From positions 1,612,001 through 1,676,000 of the forward strand of contig JAOVFP010000012.1 in assembly GCA_025738555.1 (NCBI GenBank): a stretch of DNA of 64,000 nucleotides. The letters run 5' to 3'. Position 1 is the first letter of the stretch, and each line of letters starts with the position of its first letter. The DNA comes from Cyathus striatus (lineage: Eukaryota; Basidiomycota; Agaricomycetes; Agaricales; Nidulariaceae). The notes beneath the pieces were generated by a model. It was not told where the DNA came from. It did no database searches and worked only from the letters and a program-made list of their open reading frames with translations. Shown piece by piece: positions 47,511 to 59,639 of the stretch. Position numbers and translations under genes: made by a program.

Positions 47511-47928
47511 TATTGTGTCATGAATCATATCTTTACTTTGGTAACTTACTGGTAGGCGCCCGCCACCAAGCGTGCGCACACGATGTCAGCCCTGTGTGAT
47601 AAGCGCTTATGTCCCTTCAACTTTCTATTTTTTTTTCTCCGCAATAATTATGACTTCAAACGTGAATTATAATACAAAAAACATTATAAGTTGCTGCGTA
47701 CGTGCATAAGATCAGATATATCATTTATATTTTCTCTAAGAGCAAGTTTTACTAGTAAAAATCTCAATAACATCTGATTTATATGTAAGTCGATGACTTA
47801 GTTGCAAGTCAAGTTGAGTGCGTCACTCAGGCACAACTCAACTCGACCCTTCTGCCGTCAACTCCATAAAGCCGGTAGAAGTCAAACCAAGTGGAGTGGA
47901 GTCGAACCACGGCAACACTAGTGGGTTT

Positions 47929-50640
47929 TGGGGAGGTTTGGATTTCCTTAAAAGACAATTTGTGGATCGCGTTCAGGATCTCATTTTCTGGCCACCTGAT
48001 TGGCTGATGCCTTTTCAGGACACTTTGTGATTGGCTACTGTAACATTCTATGCATTAACCTCCCAGCAACAGAGACCTCCTTAAACCAATCTCGTCCTCT
48101 TCGATCTTTATGTCCCACTTAACCGTCTTCTTGTTATGAGAAATAACCACATACTATGTAAAGTAAAGCAAGAACAATCATACAACAACACTGGGAATTT
48201 AAATATACACACTCCTGCTCTATAACCTCTTCTAAAGCTCCATCAAGTAGCCTGCTATATTCTACATTCGAAATTGATCACAGAAAAATCGGATTTTTGG
48301 CAAATATATCGCAGCAAACCATACTTTCAGTATCTCTTTAAGCCTATAAATCATAGTATACACTTATAGTGCATACAAAATGGGTACACTCAACTGAAAG
48401 GCCATAAATCTACAAACAAGTGTTCGTTAATACAGTCAAACTGAAGTAAAGATAAATACAAACTTGCTGCCCCCCATACTTCACAGTGTCATTTAGCTAT
48501 GCCATGAGAAATCCAGTCCAACTCATGTCTTTATCAGCCTCTATTCACACTGACCTTCTCCTTATATATGCAATACATACCCCTCCCTTGCTCTAGACCA
48601 ATGAACTGAAAGTGTTTCCCATATCTTTTTCGCTCCTTCACCATAGCACCATAAGATGCCCAGAGACAGGGTATAGAAACAGGGTGCAAGACCACACATT
48701 CCCTATTGTGAGTGTGCCAAATTCAGTGTATGTAGATTTGTGTAATCCACAGTTCACTATGTGCATCAGTGGTATCAATAAGCATGAGAGACAAAAAGAG
48801 ACAAAATGAACTATTGACAAATGCTAAAGTAGGATCATCAATGTAAAACATATTGTGTGACATAGTTTTAATTTTTGTCACCACAATATATTCCTTGGAA
48901 TTTGCTAACAGCCTCAGACAGTGGAGTCAATTCTTCACAACTCACAATAAACAATTTCAAAAGGGGGTAGTGGGCAACTAAATTCAACCCTTTAATCGGT
49001 CACACTACATTCTCCGCTCTCCACACAACACCAAATCCATTACCTCAGAGACCTCACTATGCAACCTCTACCTCTCTTATTATCTTCTATGAGTCAAAGT
49101 CAAAGCAACACCAGGATACCCCACGCTCCAATGTCATCAAGGCTCGAGCTCCTGTGTTTGCTTGATCTGAACTTCATCCCATGTCATGCACATTGTAATA
49201 CCTACTTGGTTTGTCATTCTGACAGCCTGCCTCAATCTAGGAGATGTGGGCTGACATAGACTTCCCACCAGCTTTCCCTCTTGACCAAAATGCATTGAAG
49301 CACACCATGCTAACTTGTCAAAGAAGTTCTCTGTACCTATAGAACACATCAACATAGTTAGTACACTTAAATTATGAGAATTGAAACAATAAGGAATAGT
49401 ATAAAAATAAAATAAAAGCAATATAGTCCCACTTAAATAATGGTTTAAAGCTAAATCAGACTGATGGAGGGCACTTTCTCTCTTTCATAGGACCAGTAGT
49501 GGGCTTTGCTGCTTGCTGGCCCTATTCTTTTATTAATAGGCAAGTCACTTAATTTTTGTCATCTATCACTGCAGTAGTTGGATTTCATACTTATATACTT
49601 GACCTTAGTGTCATTTTATTTTATTCTTATTGCATCTACTGAAGAAAATATTTATTCATCCCGGGGCATGGTGTTGATGGTGATGGTGATAATTATAATC
49701 AGAAGGTGACGAGTTGAACCCTGTCACTTGAACTGCCTTTGCAATCATTGTTTCATGGTTGGATTGAACCAAATTAAATGTCCACCACATAGTGAATATT
49801 TTGAACCAAGTTCAAATTTCACTGTGAAAAGATTTGAGCACATTATAAACACATCTGGTTTCAGATGTTGTTCCAATGGCTTCTTTTCTGTTTTCATTTG
49901 TTTCCCTTTCTGGTCACCTGTTTTGTGCATCACTAAATTTGTGAAGGTCTGATATAGTGGTATGTTTCTCATGAGGTTAACCCAAGATAATGAAGCAGTT
50001 GTACTGGGTTATAAGCTAGTAATAAAGGAACTAACATAATGTACAAAAATTGCAATCTCCTTGACATATCACACTATGTGCATTTATAGTTATGAGATTC
50101 TTGTCAGGTTGGATGCATGTTATAACTGATGATCATTTCATTCGCATATTTTACATAACTTATGAGTTATATATATAGTCTCATATCCCAAATGTTGAGA
50201 TAGCAATGTAGCATGTTTCATTCTGCAAAGTCAACACAAAGCAGCTGTGAACAAGCTGTGAATGTGATCAACATGCCATGACAGCTGAACCAGACATATT
50301 TAGAATTGCCAAAGTATCTGAACACCTGTAAGCTCAACTAACCCTCATGCATGCTCTTTTATTCCAAATGCAGACCTTAATGGAATGGACAAAATGTGGA
50401 TCATCTGGATGTCTTGGATCAATACTAAGTACTAGTATGAATTGAGTATGGTTGGTATGAACACCAGTGAACACCTGTTCAAGTTCTGGCAGGAACCTAT
50501 CCCTCCCAAATCGAAACATGTATAGGTGCATACCCTCATATCCCATGCCTCTTAGCATCCCCAATACAGGAATCGCCTAGCAGATACAAAGTGTGACATA
50601 CCTTGGCAGTCTAGCTGCATAAATACATTGGGCATTCTAC
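47929..50640. other. CpG-poor intergenic region, no gene supported
   Basis: AT-rich and strongly depleted in CpG, like old methylated transposon DNA. Two minus-strand frames (49137-49421 and 50334-50564; for example FLPELEQVFTGVHTNHTQFI) look faintly protein-like but I recognise neither. It ends at the TTCCC target of Gypsy-3. Confidence 0.4.
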
Positions 50641-50645
50641 TTCCC

Positions 50646-51297
50646 TGTCATATCCCGTATCGCCTACCTCTGGACCCCTATGCTCTTACTCCGCCTTTCC
50701 CTTTGTTTACTCTGCACTTTGATTACATTCTTAATATTACTTATTGCTTACTGTACATAGATTACTTTCGTTTCCCTTCTTCTGTTCTACTGAGCTATCC
50801 CCTCAGTAATGTAGTATACATCTCATAGTGAGTCACTTATCATTCTTAAGTGTGCCACTATCAGTTTTACCTTACACTGCCATATGTGCTCACTTCTCTG
50901 ACATGTTTTATTATGTTTAATTGGTTGTGGTCTTCGTTCTACATACACCTACCCTGACCATACTTCTCCCAGCGGCCTTTACTTACTCCGAGTCTCTAGT
51001 ATTTAAGTAGTACTTGATTTGTACTTTAGTCTTTAGTTTTGTATTGAACTACGTCCTCACCTTCAGTCTGACTTGAGTTACATCTCTTGTCCCCTCGTCT
51101 CTCGTCTTCTCCAAAGGGCTTGCCCTTACTCCGAAATCCAGGACCGGGAATCCCAGGGGCGCAGCACATAAGCTGAAGCTGAAGTCCTACCCCCTGAGTT
51201 ATCGTTCTCCGCTTTCCTCTTACACTCACCTCTCGCTTCTCCGCAGTCACTCTCTCGTACTCCACCGCCAAGTCAGGCTAGGGGCACGGTTGTGACA
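50646..51297 (+). repeat. Gypsy-3 5' LTR (652 bp)
   Basis: Same length as the 3' LTR. Most differences are transitions, and many are CpG against TpG or CpA. A possible core promoter is the AT-rich TATTTAAGTAG stretch near 51000. Confidence 0.93.
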
Positions 51298-51348
51298 GTA
51301 TACGAAACTACCACCTTAGATTCCTCACATAACACTTTTCTTTCTCTC

Positions 51349-53148
51349 ATGGCTACCCACATGCAGACTCAGACTGCACATGCTAGGAGCCATGAACAGC
51401 AACAAAACGATGTGCACTGTAGCAATTGTCTAGTTGCTCAGCAAGCCCGTGAACGTAACACCGCTAACATGCCTCGTCGTGTTGACTCTGCTCCACCTCT
51501 CTCTTGGCGGAATGCCCCACCCTCAGCTAGTGCTCTCATCTCTGGAGGAATTACCTCCACTCATCGTGCAGCTCATGAACTTCAGCCAGTTCACAGCAAT
51601 CAACTGCACGCACCATGCCCAATACCATTGAGCATTCCTTACGACCCCACTCTCATCCCCAACGTGTCCATCGAACCAGTGGATACTCAGATTTCTCTGG
51701 AAGGTGCAGCTGCACGCCAGCAGCAAGCATCCACAGCCACTTCACCACCTGCCCAACAGCCTGTAGCCTCAGGCAGTGGAGGACCTCCTCCACCTCCACC
51801 TCCTTCTGGTGGTAATTCTGCCGGAGTTGGAAACAACGACCCTCCAGACAATAATGGAGACAATGGTGACCAACCTGGAGATGATGGTGACGATGGTGAT
51901 GGATCCGGAGATGATGGCAACAAGCCAGGAGATGACGATAACGAGCCAGGGGATGATGATGAGCAGGCAGGTGCCAGTGGCAATGGTCCTGGCAGACCAA
52001 ATCACCCCGGAGGTCCTCCCTCTGATCCCTCTGAGCCTCCTTCTAGGCCTCCCTCAAGGGATGCCTATCGCGACCCTCATCGCCCAACTGCAAGACCCCA
52101 TTACAATTTCACCTGGGATGAAATCCTGGAAATGGTGGCCTCTGTGGCGGGTTATTTTGCCCCGCCACCACCACCTCCACCACCTCCTCCTCCCGTTTGG
52201 GAGAAGAAGGTTAACCAGCTGGACAACTTCGACGGCTCCAACATGCTTAAACTGGAGCCTTTCATTACGCAAGTCTGCTTGGTGTTCCAGAACAACTCTC
52301 AGTTGTACCCGAATGACGCCTCTAAAGTCAACTACGTGTTGACTTTCCTCCGTGGCTCTGCCAGCAACCTGTTTGCCACTCATCTTGATGATGATGCATA
52401 TGAGCCATGGATGGACTCATGGGGCTATTTCATTCAGCTACTCTGGACTCATTTCAGCCATACCAACCCAGTTGGTGAAGCTGAAATTCGCATTTTCTCC
52501 CTCCACATGGAGGATAATCAGCAGCTCATGACTTATGAAATAAAGTTCAACGAATATGCCACACTCTTGCCTTGGGATGATGCTGCCCTCAACTTGGCTT
52601 ACTACCATGGCCTTTGTCCTCGTTTGAAGGACACTCTCTCTCATCGAGAGCAAGGCTGGCCCACGACCCCTGCCAGGACTAAGAAGGTAGCCCAGGGCTA
52701 TGATCAGAGGCATTGGGAGCGCAATACCAAGTGCAATATTGAGGAGAAGTGCAGAAAATCTGCTGCCAAGTCTTCGGAGAAGCCCAAGGGCAATCAGAAT
52801 TCGAAGTCAACTTTGAATTCTTCTTCCTCCTCCAAGACTCCATCCTCCTCTACCTCCTCCTCTGCCTCTTCTACCTCCGCTTTGTCCTCGGGGAAACCCA
52901 AGAACAAGCAAAAGCAGAACCAGTCCAAGGCGCCAGACTTGACTGGGAAGCTTGGTTCTGATGGGAAACTCACCCCGGAGGAACGTAAATGTCGCCTAGA
53001 CCAGAAGCTTTGCCTATTCTGTGGCAATGCCGGTCATCAGGCCAAGGACTGTCGAAAGGCAGCCTCTGCCGCCAAAGCCCGTGCGGCCACTGCCACCTCT
53101 ACTGAGGCAACTCCCTTGGTGAACTCGGCTGAGAGTTCGAAAAAATAG
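51349..53148 (+). CDS. Gypsy-3 gag polyprotein, intact frame
   Basis: The ATG at 51349 opens [11 protein letters not shown]; the frame itself extends back into the LTR. Domains in order: a Gln/Pro-rich leader; a low-complexity acidic Gly-Asp region (about 51830-51980, GDDGDD and [12 protein letters not shown]); a polyproline tract (about 52165-52195); the capsid ([38 protein letters not shown]); a Ser/Lys-rich linker; and the zinc knuckle [14 protein letters not shown] (about 53008-53050). Ends TAG at 53146-53148, directly after six A residues, while pol is open in the -1 frame. About 599 residues, no stop inside. The only complete gag in the window. Confidence 0.85.
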   Translation: MATHMQTQTAHARSHEQQQNDVHCSNCLVAQQARERNTANMPRRVDSAPPLSWRNAPPSASALISGGITSTHRAAHELQPVHSNQLHAPCPIPLSIPYDPTLIPNVSIEPVDTQISLEGAAARQQQASTATSPPAQQPVASGSGGPPPPPPPSGGNSAGVGNNDPPDNNGDNGDQPGDDGDDGDGSGDDGNKPGDDDNEPGDDDEQAGASGNGPGRPNHPGGPPSDPSEPPSRPPSRDAYRDPHRPTARPHYNFTWDEILEMVASVAGYFAPPPPPPPPPPPVWEKKVNQLDNFDGSNMLKLEPFITQVCLVFQNNSQLYPNDASKVNYVLTFLRGSASNLFATHLDDDAYEPWMDSWGYFIQLLWTHFSHTNPVGEAEIRIFSLHMEDNQQLMTYEIKFNEYATLLPWDDAALNLAYYHGLCPRLKDTLSHREQGWPTTPARTKKVAQGYDQRHWERNTKCNIEEKCRKSAAKSSEKPKGNQNSKSTLNSSSSSKTPSSSTSSSASSTSALSSGKPKNKQKQNQSKAPDLTGKLGSDGKLTPEERKCRLDQKLCLFCGNAGHQAKDCRKAASAAKARAATATSTEATPLVNSAESSKK

Positions 53149-56100
53149 AGAGTGGCTCCAGTGACTCTGCACAGGCTGAGGGCTGTGTTAATCTCTCCTG
53201 TGCACCTAAGGAGATAAGACTAAACACATCCGCTCTTTATGATTCCCAAGCTGTAAATATTCCTTTGACTTCGTTTTCTCCAGCTGCGCCGGATATGCCT
53301 CTTTCCTTCCTTTCACTCATTGATTCTGGTTCAACCCATTGTTTTGCTGACTCGTCGTTTGTGAGGGAGCACAACCTTCCCACAACTCCGGCCCCTCCCA
53401 TTGCACTGAAACTTTTTGACAGTACCTCTAACTCCATACTTACAGAGAGTATTTTATTATCTGTAATGTTTCCTACTGGTGAATGCATGGATATTTCATT
53501 CTATGTAACTCTGCTCGATTCTTCCTGTTCTGTGGTATTAGGATTTAACTGGCTCTCCCAACACAATCTGTTGATTGACTGGACTGAGAGACATATACTT
53601 GGCTTCCAAACCCCGGTCCTAGGAGAATCTTCTCCGTCTTTGTCGACACCTGCACTGAAGGCATCTGCCTCCTTGCAAACCCCTCCATCACCAGCTTTGT
53701 CTTCTGTTCCTCTGTCAGACAATAGTCCACCCAGTATCTCGCTCATTAATGCTGCAGCTTTTCTCCAGGCTAGTAAGCTCGCAGGCTTGCAGATGTTTAG
53801 GATACAAGTCGGTGCCATAGTTTCAGCTTCTGCCGCTGCCATGGCCGCAGAAGCCGTGGACCTTTCTAGTATTCCTCTGGAATACCACGAGTTCGCTGAC
53901 GTCTTCAGCAAAACGCGAGCAGACACTCTTGCTCCGCATCGCCCTTACAATCTCCGGATCAACTTGGAGGAAGGTACGTCTCCTCCAGTCGGTACTGTAT
54001 ATTCACTCTCGCAGTCCAAGTTGGCCTCTCTACGAGAGTTCATTGACAAACATCTCCGGATTGGCTTCATCCGTCCTTCTCATTCTCCACATGGAGCACC
54101 AGTGCTCTTTGTCCGGAAGAAAGATGGATCCCTTCGACTCTGTTGATTTCCGTGGGCTTAATGCAATCTCCAAAAAGGATTGATATCCCCTTCCCCTTAT
54201 TTCCAACCTCCTTGACTCTCCTTGCAAGGCTAGAATCTACACCAAGATCAATCTCTGCCACGCTTATCACTTAGTCCACATCGCTGATGGAGATGAGTGG
54301 AAGACTGCTTTTTGCACTCGCTATGGCTCATTTGAATGGCTAGTAATGCTGTTTGGACTCACCAATGCACCTGCAGCTTTCCAACATTTCATGAACGACA
54401 TCTTCAAGGACATGCTCGATGTGTGCGTTACAGTCTACCTCGACGATATACTAATCTACTCTGATAGTCTCAAGGAGCACAAACAGCACGTTAAAGAAGT
54501 CCTCAAGCGTTTACACCAACATGGGCTCTATGCCTGGGTGGACAAGTGTGAATTCCACACTGAATCTGTTGAGTACTTAGGTTATGTCCTTTCTCCAGGC
54601 GGCCTCACTATGTCCCAGGATAAAGTCCAGACCATTAGGGATTGGCCCGAGCCTAAGAAGGTTAAAGATGTTCAGTCTTTCCTTGGTTTTGCCAACTTCT
54701 ATAGGCACTTTATCCAGCACTACTCCGACATTGTAGTGCCACTCACTCGTCTTACCCGCAAGGGCTTGAAGTGGGACTTTTCTCTGGCTTGCCGTTCGGC
54801 GTTCGAGAAACTTAAGGATGCCTTCACTACAGCCCCTGTACTCACTCATTGGGTCCCTGACACCCAGACCATTGTAGAGACTGATGCCTCTGACTATGCT
54901 CTCGGAGCAATCCTCTCGATTGTTGCTGACGATGGCAATATTCACCCCATTGCATTCCATTCCTGTACCTTCACCACTCCTGAACTGAATTACAACACCC
55001 ACGACAAGGAACTCCTGGCTATTTTTGAAGCTTTTTGTGTCTGGCGACACTACTTGGAAGGTTCTGGTACTCCGGTTGATGTGGTCACTGACCATAAAAA
55101 CTTAGAGTATTTCCCCACCACCAAGATCCTCACTCGCCGTCAGGCTCGTTGGTCAGAGTACCTGTCTCAGTTCAATCTAGTTATTTGTTTCCGCCCAGGG
55201 AAACTTGGTGTGAAACCTGACGCTTTAACTAGACGATGGGACGTCTACCCTAAAGGGGGGAATAACAACTATGCCAAAGTCAATCTGCACAATTTTCGCC
55301 CTGTTTTTACCCAAGAACAGCTCATCGCCTCTATCCGTGCCACCACACTCCTTCATCCTGTTCTCCGTGCCAGCATCATCATGGATGTTGAGCAACTCCA
55401 CCGCGACATCCTCACTGCCCAACCCCTAGACACTGTCACATCCATCCACCTTCGCAATTCTACTAATCATTGGTCTGTTGGTTCAGATGGCTTACTCCGC
55501 CTCGACAACTGGATCTATGTCCCAGATGACGATTCTCTCCACCTTCACATTGTCCAGTACAAACATGATCACTTACTCGCCGGACATCCTGGTCAAAACA
55601 AGACCTTGGATAATATTCAACGGGAATATACTTGGCCTGGACTCTGTACTTATGTCAAGGACTATTGTAAGTCTTGCACCATCTGCTTATGATCTAAACC
55701 ACAGCATCACCGTCCCTACGGTACCTTGAAGCAACTCCCTATTCCAGAGCACCCATGGAACTCTATATCTATGGACTTCATTGAAACGCTTCCCATCTCT
55801 GGATTTGATAAGTACAGTTCAATCCTAGTTATTGTTGACCACCTTAGCAAGCAAGCTATCTTCATCCCTTGCCATAACACCATCACCTCCACCCAGCTTG
55901 CAAAGCTCTTTGTCATGCACGTATTCTCTAAGCATGGTGTTCCCAGCCACATTACCTCCGATCGTGGTTCGGAGTTCGTCTCCCACTTCTTCCAGTCTCT
56001 TGGTAAGGTTCTCGACATCAACCTACACTTTACCTCCGGATATCATCCAGAAGGTGATGGACAAACTGAACGCATTAACCAAGTCTTAGAACAGTACCTT

Positions 56101-56862
56101 CACATCTACTGCAATTACCAGCAGGACAACTGGGCTGATCTCCTTCCCATCGCTGAGTTCGCGTATAACAATACACCAAGCTCGACCACTAATACAACTC
56201 CTTTCTTCGCCAATAAGGGTTATCATCCACAGATCACAGTCTACCCTGAACACGATGTTACATCCATTCATGCTAGGGACTATGCCGTGGACCTCCAGGA
56301 ACTTCATGAAAACCTCAAGGCCAAAATAGCACTTGCTCAGAAGTGCTATCAGGTTGGAGCAGACAACCGTTGCTTGCCTGCCCCGGAGTTCAAAGTTGGA
56401 ACTAAAGCCTTTGTCCATGCTAAGTTCTTCAACACCACTCGCCCTTCCAAGAAATTGGCTGAAAAGTATTACAGTCCTTTCGAGATCATTGCCGAAACTG
56501 GTACCCACTCCCGCACCCTTAGACTCCCTTCCAATTTCCAAGCTGTACACCTTGTATTCCATGTTTCTATGCTCGAGCCCACAGTTGAAAACACCATCCC
56601 TGGTCGAGAGATACCTCCACCTCCCCCTGTGGAAATCAACGGAGATATCAAGTTCGAGATCAGTGAGATCTGCGACTCCAAGCTGGATCGCCGGTTCAAG
56701 AAATGCCCTCTTTGTTACTTAGTCCGATGGACTGGTTATGAAGGAACCGACGAAGAACTCACTTGGTTGGCTGCCACCGAAGTAGAACATGCTACAGAGC
56801 TCATAGAGGAATTTCACGCTCGTTATCCCGATAAGCCCAATCCTTCTACTCCTGTTACATAG
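53149..56862 (+). pseudogene. Gypsy-3 pol: protease, RT, RNase H, integrase, chromodomain; disabled
   Basis: The frame is open from before the gag stop ([13 protein letters not shown]). Protease: [15 protein letters not shown] (about 53313). RT starts [12 protein letters not shown], then loses two bases near 54137, so the following DFRGLNAISKKD is in a different frame; TGA stands at about 54181 where relatives have Arg. Motif A reads TKINLCHAYH, where the catalytic Asp is replaced by Asn. The polymerase active site VYLDDILIYS is intact. RNase H: VETDASDYALGAILS. Integrase: HDHLLAGHPG...CKSCTIC, then a TGA (55690-55692), then SMDFIETLP, ITSDRGSEF and DGQTERIN. C-terminal chromodomain: CYLVRWTGYEGTDEELTWL. 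Inactive for at least three reasons. Confidence 0.9.
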
Positions 56863-57185
56863 ACTTTCTCCACTCATATTTTCGTTTCTCCACTATAGTT
56901 TATTGTATATCCGTATCTGTCTTCTTGACCAAAGGTTGAAGATTGACGCTTCTCTGGACACCGCTTGCATGATGACCACTATGTTTAATAGGCATAGCTG
57001 ATTCGTCACTTTGCATACTTAACGAGGTGGGCTGAGAGTGGAAGTACAGAGTTGTATTGGTTTTCTCCTAAGGCGTTTCTCTTTATTCCGTTTTACTGTT
57101 TACTCTTACTGTTTGTTCTCCTCGCACCAAAAATCATTTAAGTCCACAAAATAAGTATTTACAATTTTTCTCTGCTTACTGTACA

Positions 57186-58815
57186 CTACTCTTCGTCTTC
57201 ATCTTCTTCCTCTTCATTACTCCCAGACTCATTAGTCTCCACCGGAGTACCCTCCTCTGCCGCCTGCGTGGTCGTCATCAACCTGTTCAACGTGCCTATC
57301 AACTCCATGTGCATGTTGACATTCCTACCCAAGGCCTCCATCAGCAAGTCCGATAAGGGACTCCTGGAGTTGAGCTGCATTGCCAACTTGTTGCGCTCAT
57401 TCTCTGCAAGATACAGCTGGTCCCTCAGGATCTTACACTCAGCGTCGAACATCTTCCCCTTGGTCCACAATTCATCCACCTGTTTCTCTGAGACCTCCAA
57501 CTTTGACCTCGCCACCACCAGTTGCATCTGCAACTCCTCCACCAGCTTCTCCTGCCCCACACCACCGATCTGCATCTTCTCCAGACCCTTTCTCCGCTCC
57601 TCTGTGTTCCCCAGGACTACAGTCCCCCACATTATTCCCTCGTTTTCGCATCTCCCCTTCTTTGTCCAACACGCCTTGCACGCCTTGTGGTTCATCTTCT
57701 TTCCCCTAGGAGCAAGTCAGAACAACTCCGAAAAAAGAAACAGACAACTTACTTGAGATCCAATAGGCACTCCCTGTTTAACTTACTGCATACATTGTAG
57801 GGGACCTTGGGCAAGACATACGCCTCTTTCTCCTTTTTCTCTGTGGCTGTCTTGGCTTTCTCCACACCCTTACCCCTCTTCTCCACTGATGCCCTCACTT
57901 CTTCCATCTCAACGTCGGACTTGTCCCCAGCCTGGCTCTCTGTGCCAGTACGACTCTTGCTTCCAGACTGGCTAGCCTTGCTGCTAGCGTTGTCTTCCAC
58001 TGCCTCATCGTCGATCAGAGCCTTGCTCTTTATTCCCTTGCATTGGGAAGTCTGGGTTGTAGTCTTCTTTTTAGGCGGTTTTGGTGTCACCTCTGTCGTG
58101 TCCTCCGGATTCGTGTCAGTGCACCTCCTCTTGGAGCCACCCTCGTTCTCCGCCCCTGGACATTCTTCCCCACCTCTTCCTCCAGAGTTATGGTATGGCC
58201 TTCAGCCTCCAATTGCTGAACAGTGCGATCGCAATCAGCAAGTTGCTCCGCATTCATATAGGTACCCACCTGTGAAACAGTGGTTACCTCCAGCTCCATT
58301 ACAGGAGTTGGAGCCCCTACCCTTGTTGGTCCTACCTTGGCTACTACTTGCTCCACTATGTCCTTCACCGCGGTTGAGTCATCCACTGACATCACCAAGC
58401 TGTTGGCCTCCCTGTGGTAATGCAAAGACGTTACCACCAACTCCAGACTAAATGACATTACTCCCAACCTTGCCATAGTCATCTTGTACTCTGTGTGTAC
58501 TGGCAGAGAAGTGCCTTGGCCTGTCGTTTCCTCCGCTGGGCGACCAGTCAGTCTTGCCATGGTCTGCGCAACCCTAGTCTTGACCACAGCCTGCTCACAC
58601 ATCTTTGCCCTCACTGCCCCCAACTCTCCTCCTTTGTCCACCTCCATCATATCCTTCTCCATTTCACCCTGATCCTGCTTCTCTACTTTCTCTCCCCTCA
58701 ACTCCTTCTCAAGAGCTTCCAGCTCCACTCGTTTGTGGAGGAGTAACCTCAGTTTCTCCTCACGCACAGGGTTTTCGTTCAAGTGCACAAAGGAAGACAT
58801 GTTTAAAGCAGTCAT
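57186..58815 (-). pseudogene. Antisense accessory gene inside Gypsy-3 (Cys-rich, coiled-coil), unknown function
   Basis: Opposite in strand to gag-pol, between the chromodomain and the 3' LTR. The ATG at 58815 (or 58800, MSSFVHLNENPV) opens a helical, charged N-terminus (LLLHKRVELEALEKELRGEK). The frame shifts somewhere between about 58180 and 58085, continues through a Lys/Thr-rich linker (TPKPPKKKTTTQT) to YNVCSKLNREC, and is spliced (intron 57706-57752, GTAAGT...CTCCTAG) into CKACWTKKGRC. The C-x6-C and C-x2-C-x6-C groups suggest a degenerate zinc-binding cluster lacking one Cys (Tyr in its place). A long coiled coil follows (EKLVEELQMQLVVARSKLEV), then the acidic end NEEEEDEDEE. About 520 residues in total. 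It is not a Gypsy protein: either a captured host gene or an element-specific antisense ORF. Confidence 0.6.
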
Positions 58816-58875
58816 GTGCTAAGGAGTTATTGCAACAGGGTAAAAGATGGGTTTGATTTTCTCCACCATGGCTGA

Positions 58876-58885
58876 CCTTTATATA
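58876..58885 (-). promoter_or_regulatory. TATA box candidate for the antisense gene
   Basis: TATATAAAGG on the minus strand, about 60 bases before the ATG at 58815. The spacing is typical for a fungal promoter. It lies outside the LTR, so the gene may have its own promoter. Confidence 0.45.
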
Positions 58886-58982
58886 TCCGGACCTGATGTC
58901 AAAACACCAATCAAAATTTCGAAAGCCTATTGTTTTGATCACATGCTCAGGCCTCGAGGGCTCGGCCTTAAGGAGGGAATAC

Positions 58983-59634
58983 TGTCATATCCCATATCAC
59001 CTACCTCCGGACCCCTATGTTCTTACTCTGCCTTTCCCTTTGTTTACTCCAGACTTTGATTACATTCTTAATATTACTCATTGATTACTGTACATAGATT
59101 ACTCTTGTTTCCTTTCTTCCGTTCTACTGAGCTATCCCCTCAGTATTGTAGTATACCTCTCATAGTGAGTCACTTATCATTCTTAAGTGTGCCACTATCA
59201 GTTTTACTTTACACCGCCATATGTGCTCACTTCTCCAATGTGTTTTATTATGTTTAATTAGTTATAGTCTTCATTCTACATATGCCTACCCTGACTGTAC
59301 TTCTCCCAGTGGCCTTTACTTACTCCGAGTCTCTAGTATTTAAGTAGTACTTGATTTGTACTTTAGTCTTTAGTTTTGTATTGAACTATGTCCTCACCTT
59401 CAGTCTGACTTGAGTTACATCTCTTGTCCCCTCGTCTCTCGTCTTCTCCGAAGGGCTTGCCCTTACTCCGAAATCCAGGACCGGGAATCCCAGGGGCACA
59501 GCACATAAGCTGAAGCTGAAGTCCTACCCCCTGAGTTATCGTTCTCCACTTTCATCTTACACTCACCCCTCGCTTCTCCGCAGTCACTCTCTCGTACTCT
59601 GCCGCCAAGTCAGGCTAGGGGCACGGTCGTGACA
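58983..59634 (+). repeat. Gypsy-3 3' LTR (652 bp)
   Basis: Ends GGGGCACGGTCGTGACA and is followed by the duplicated target TTCCC. Confidence 0.93.
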
Positions 59635-59639
59635 TTCCC

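Larger units (their letters stand above)
44493..47920. mobile_element. hAT-3: non-autonomous hAT element (about 0.7 kb) interrupted by a pogo element
   Basis: Ends TAGTGTTGCCGCGGTTCGAC at the left and the complement (one mismatch, CCACGG) at the right, with a perfect 8-bp duplication GTGGGTTT (44485-44492 and 47921-47928). The subterminal words are GTCGA/GACTC in both orientations. No transposase of its own. The insertion begins 125 bases beyond the adenylate-forming reductase stop, so it may supply or alter the transcript end. Confidence 0.92.
50646..59634 (+). mobile_element. Gypsy-3: 9.0-kb Ty3/Gypsy chromovirus with an antisense gene before the 3' LTR
   Basis: Two 652-bp LTRs (50646-51297 and 58983-59634), TGTCATATCCC...GTGACA, flanked by the 5-bp duplication TTCCC (50641-50645 and 59635-59639). 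The order is gag with zinc knuckle, protease, RT, RNase H, integrase, chromodomain, about 2.1 kb with an antisense gene, purine tract (AAGGAGGGAA) and LTR. About 40 LTR differences by eye (about 6%) make it the oldest of the three Gypsy insertions. RT is disabled. Confidence 0.95.

Noticed and set aside
57268..58451. Plus-strand frames (Ser/Pro/Leu-rich) opposite the antisense gene of Gypsy-3
   Set aside because: Pro/Ser/Leu-rich complements of a Glu/Lys-rich coiled coil; no start context, splicing or domain.
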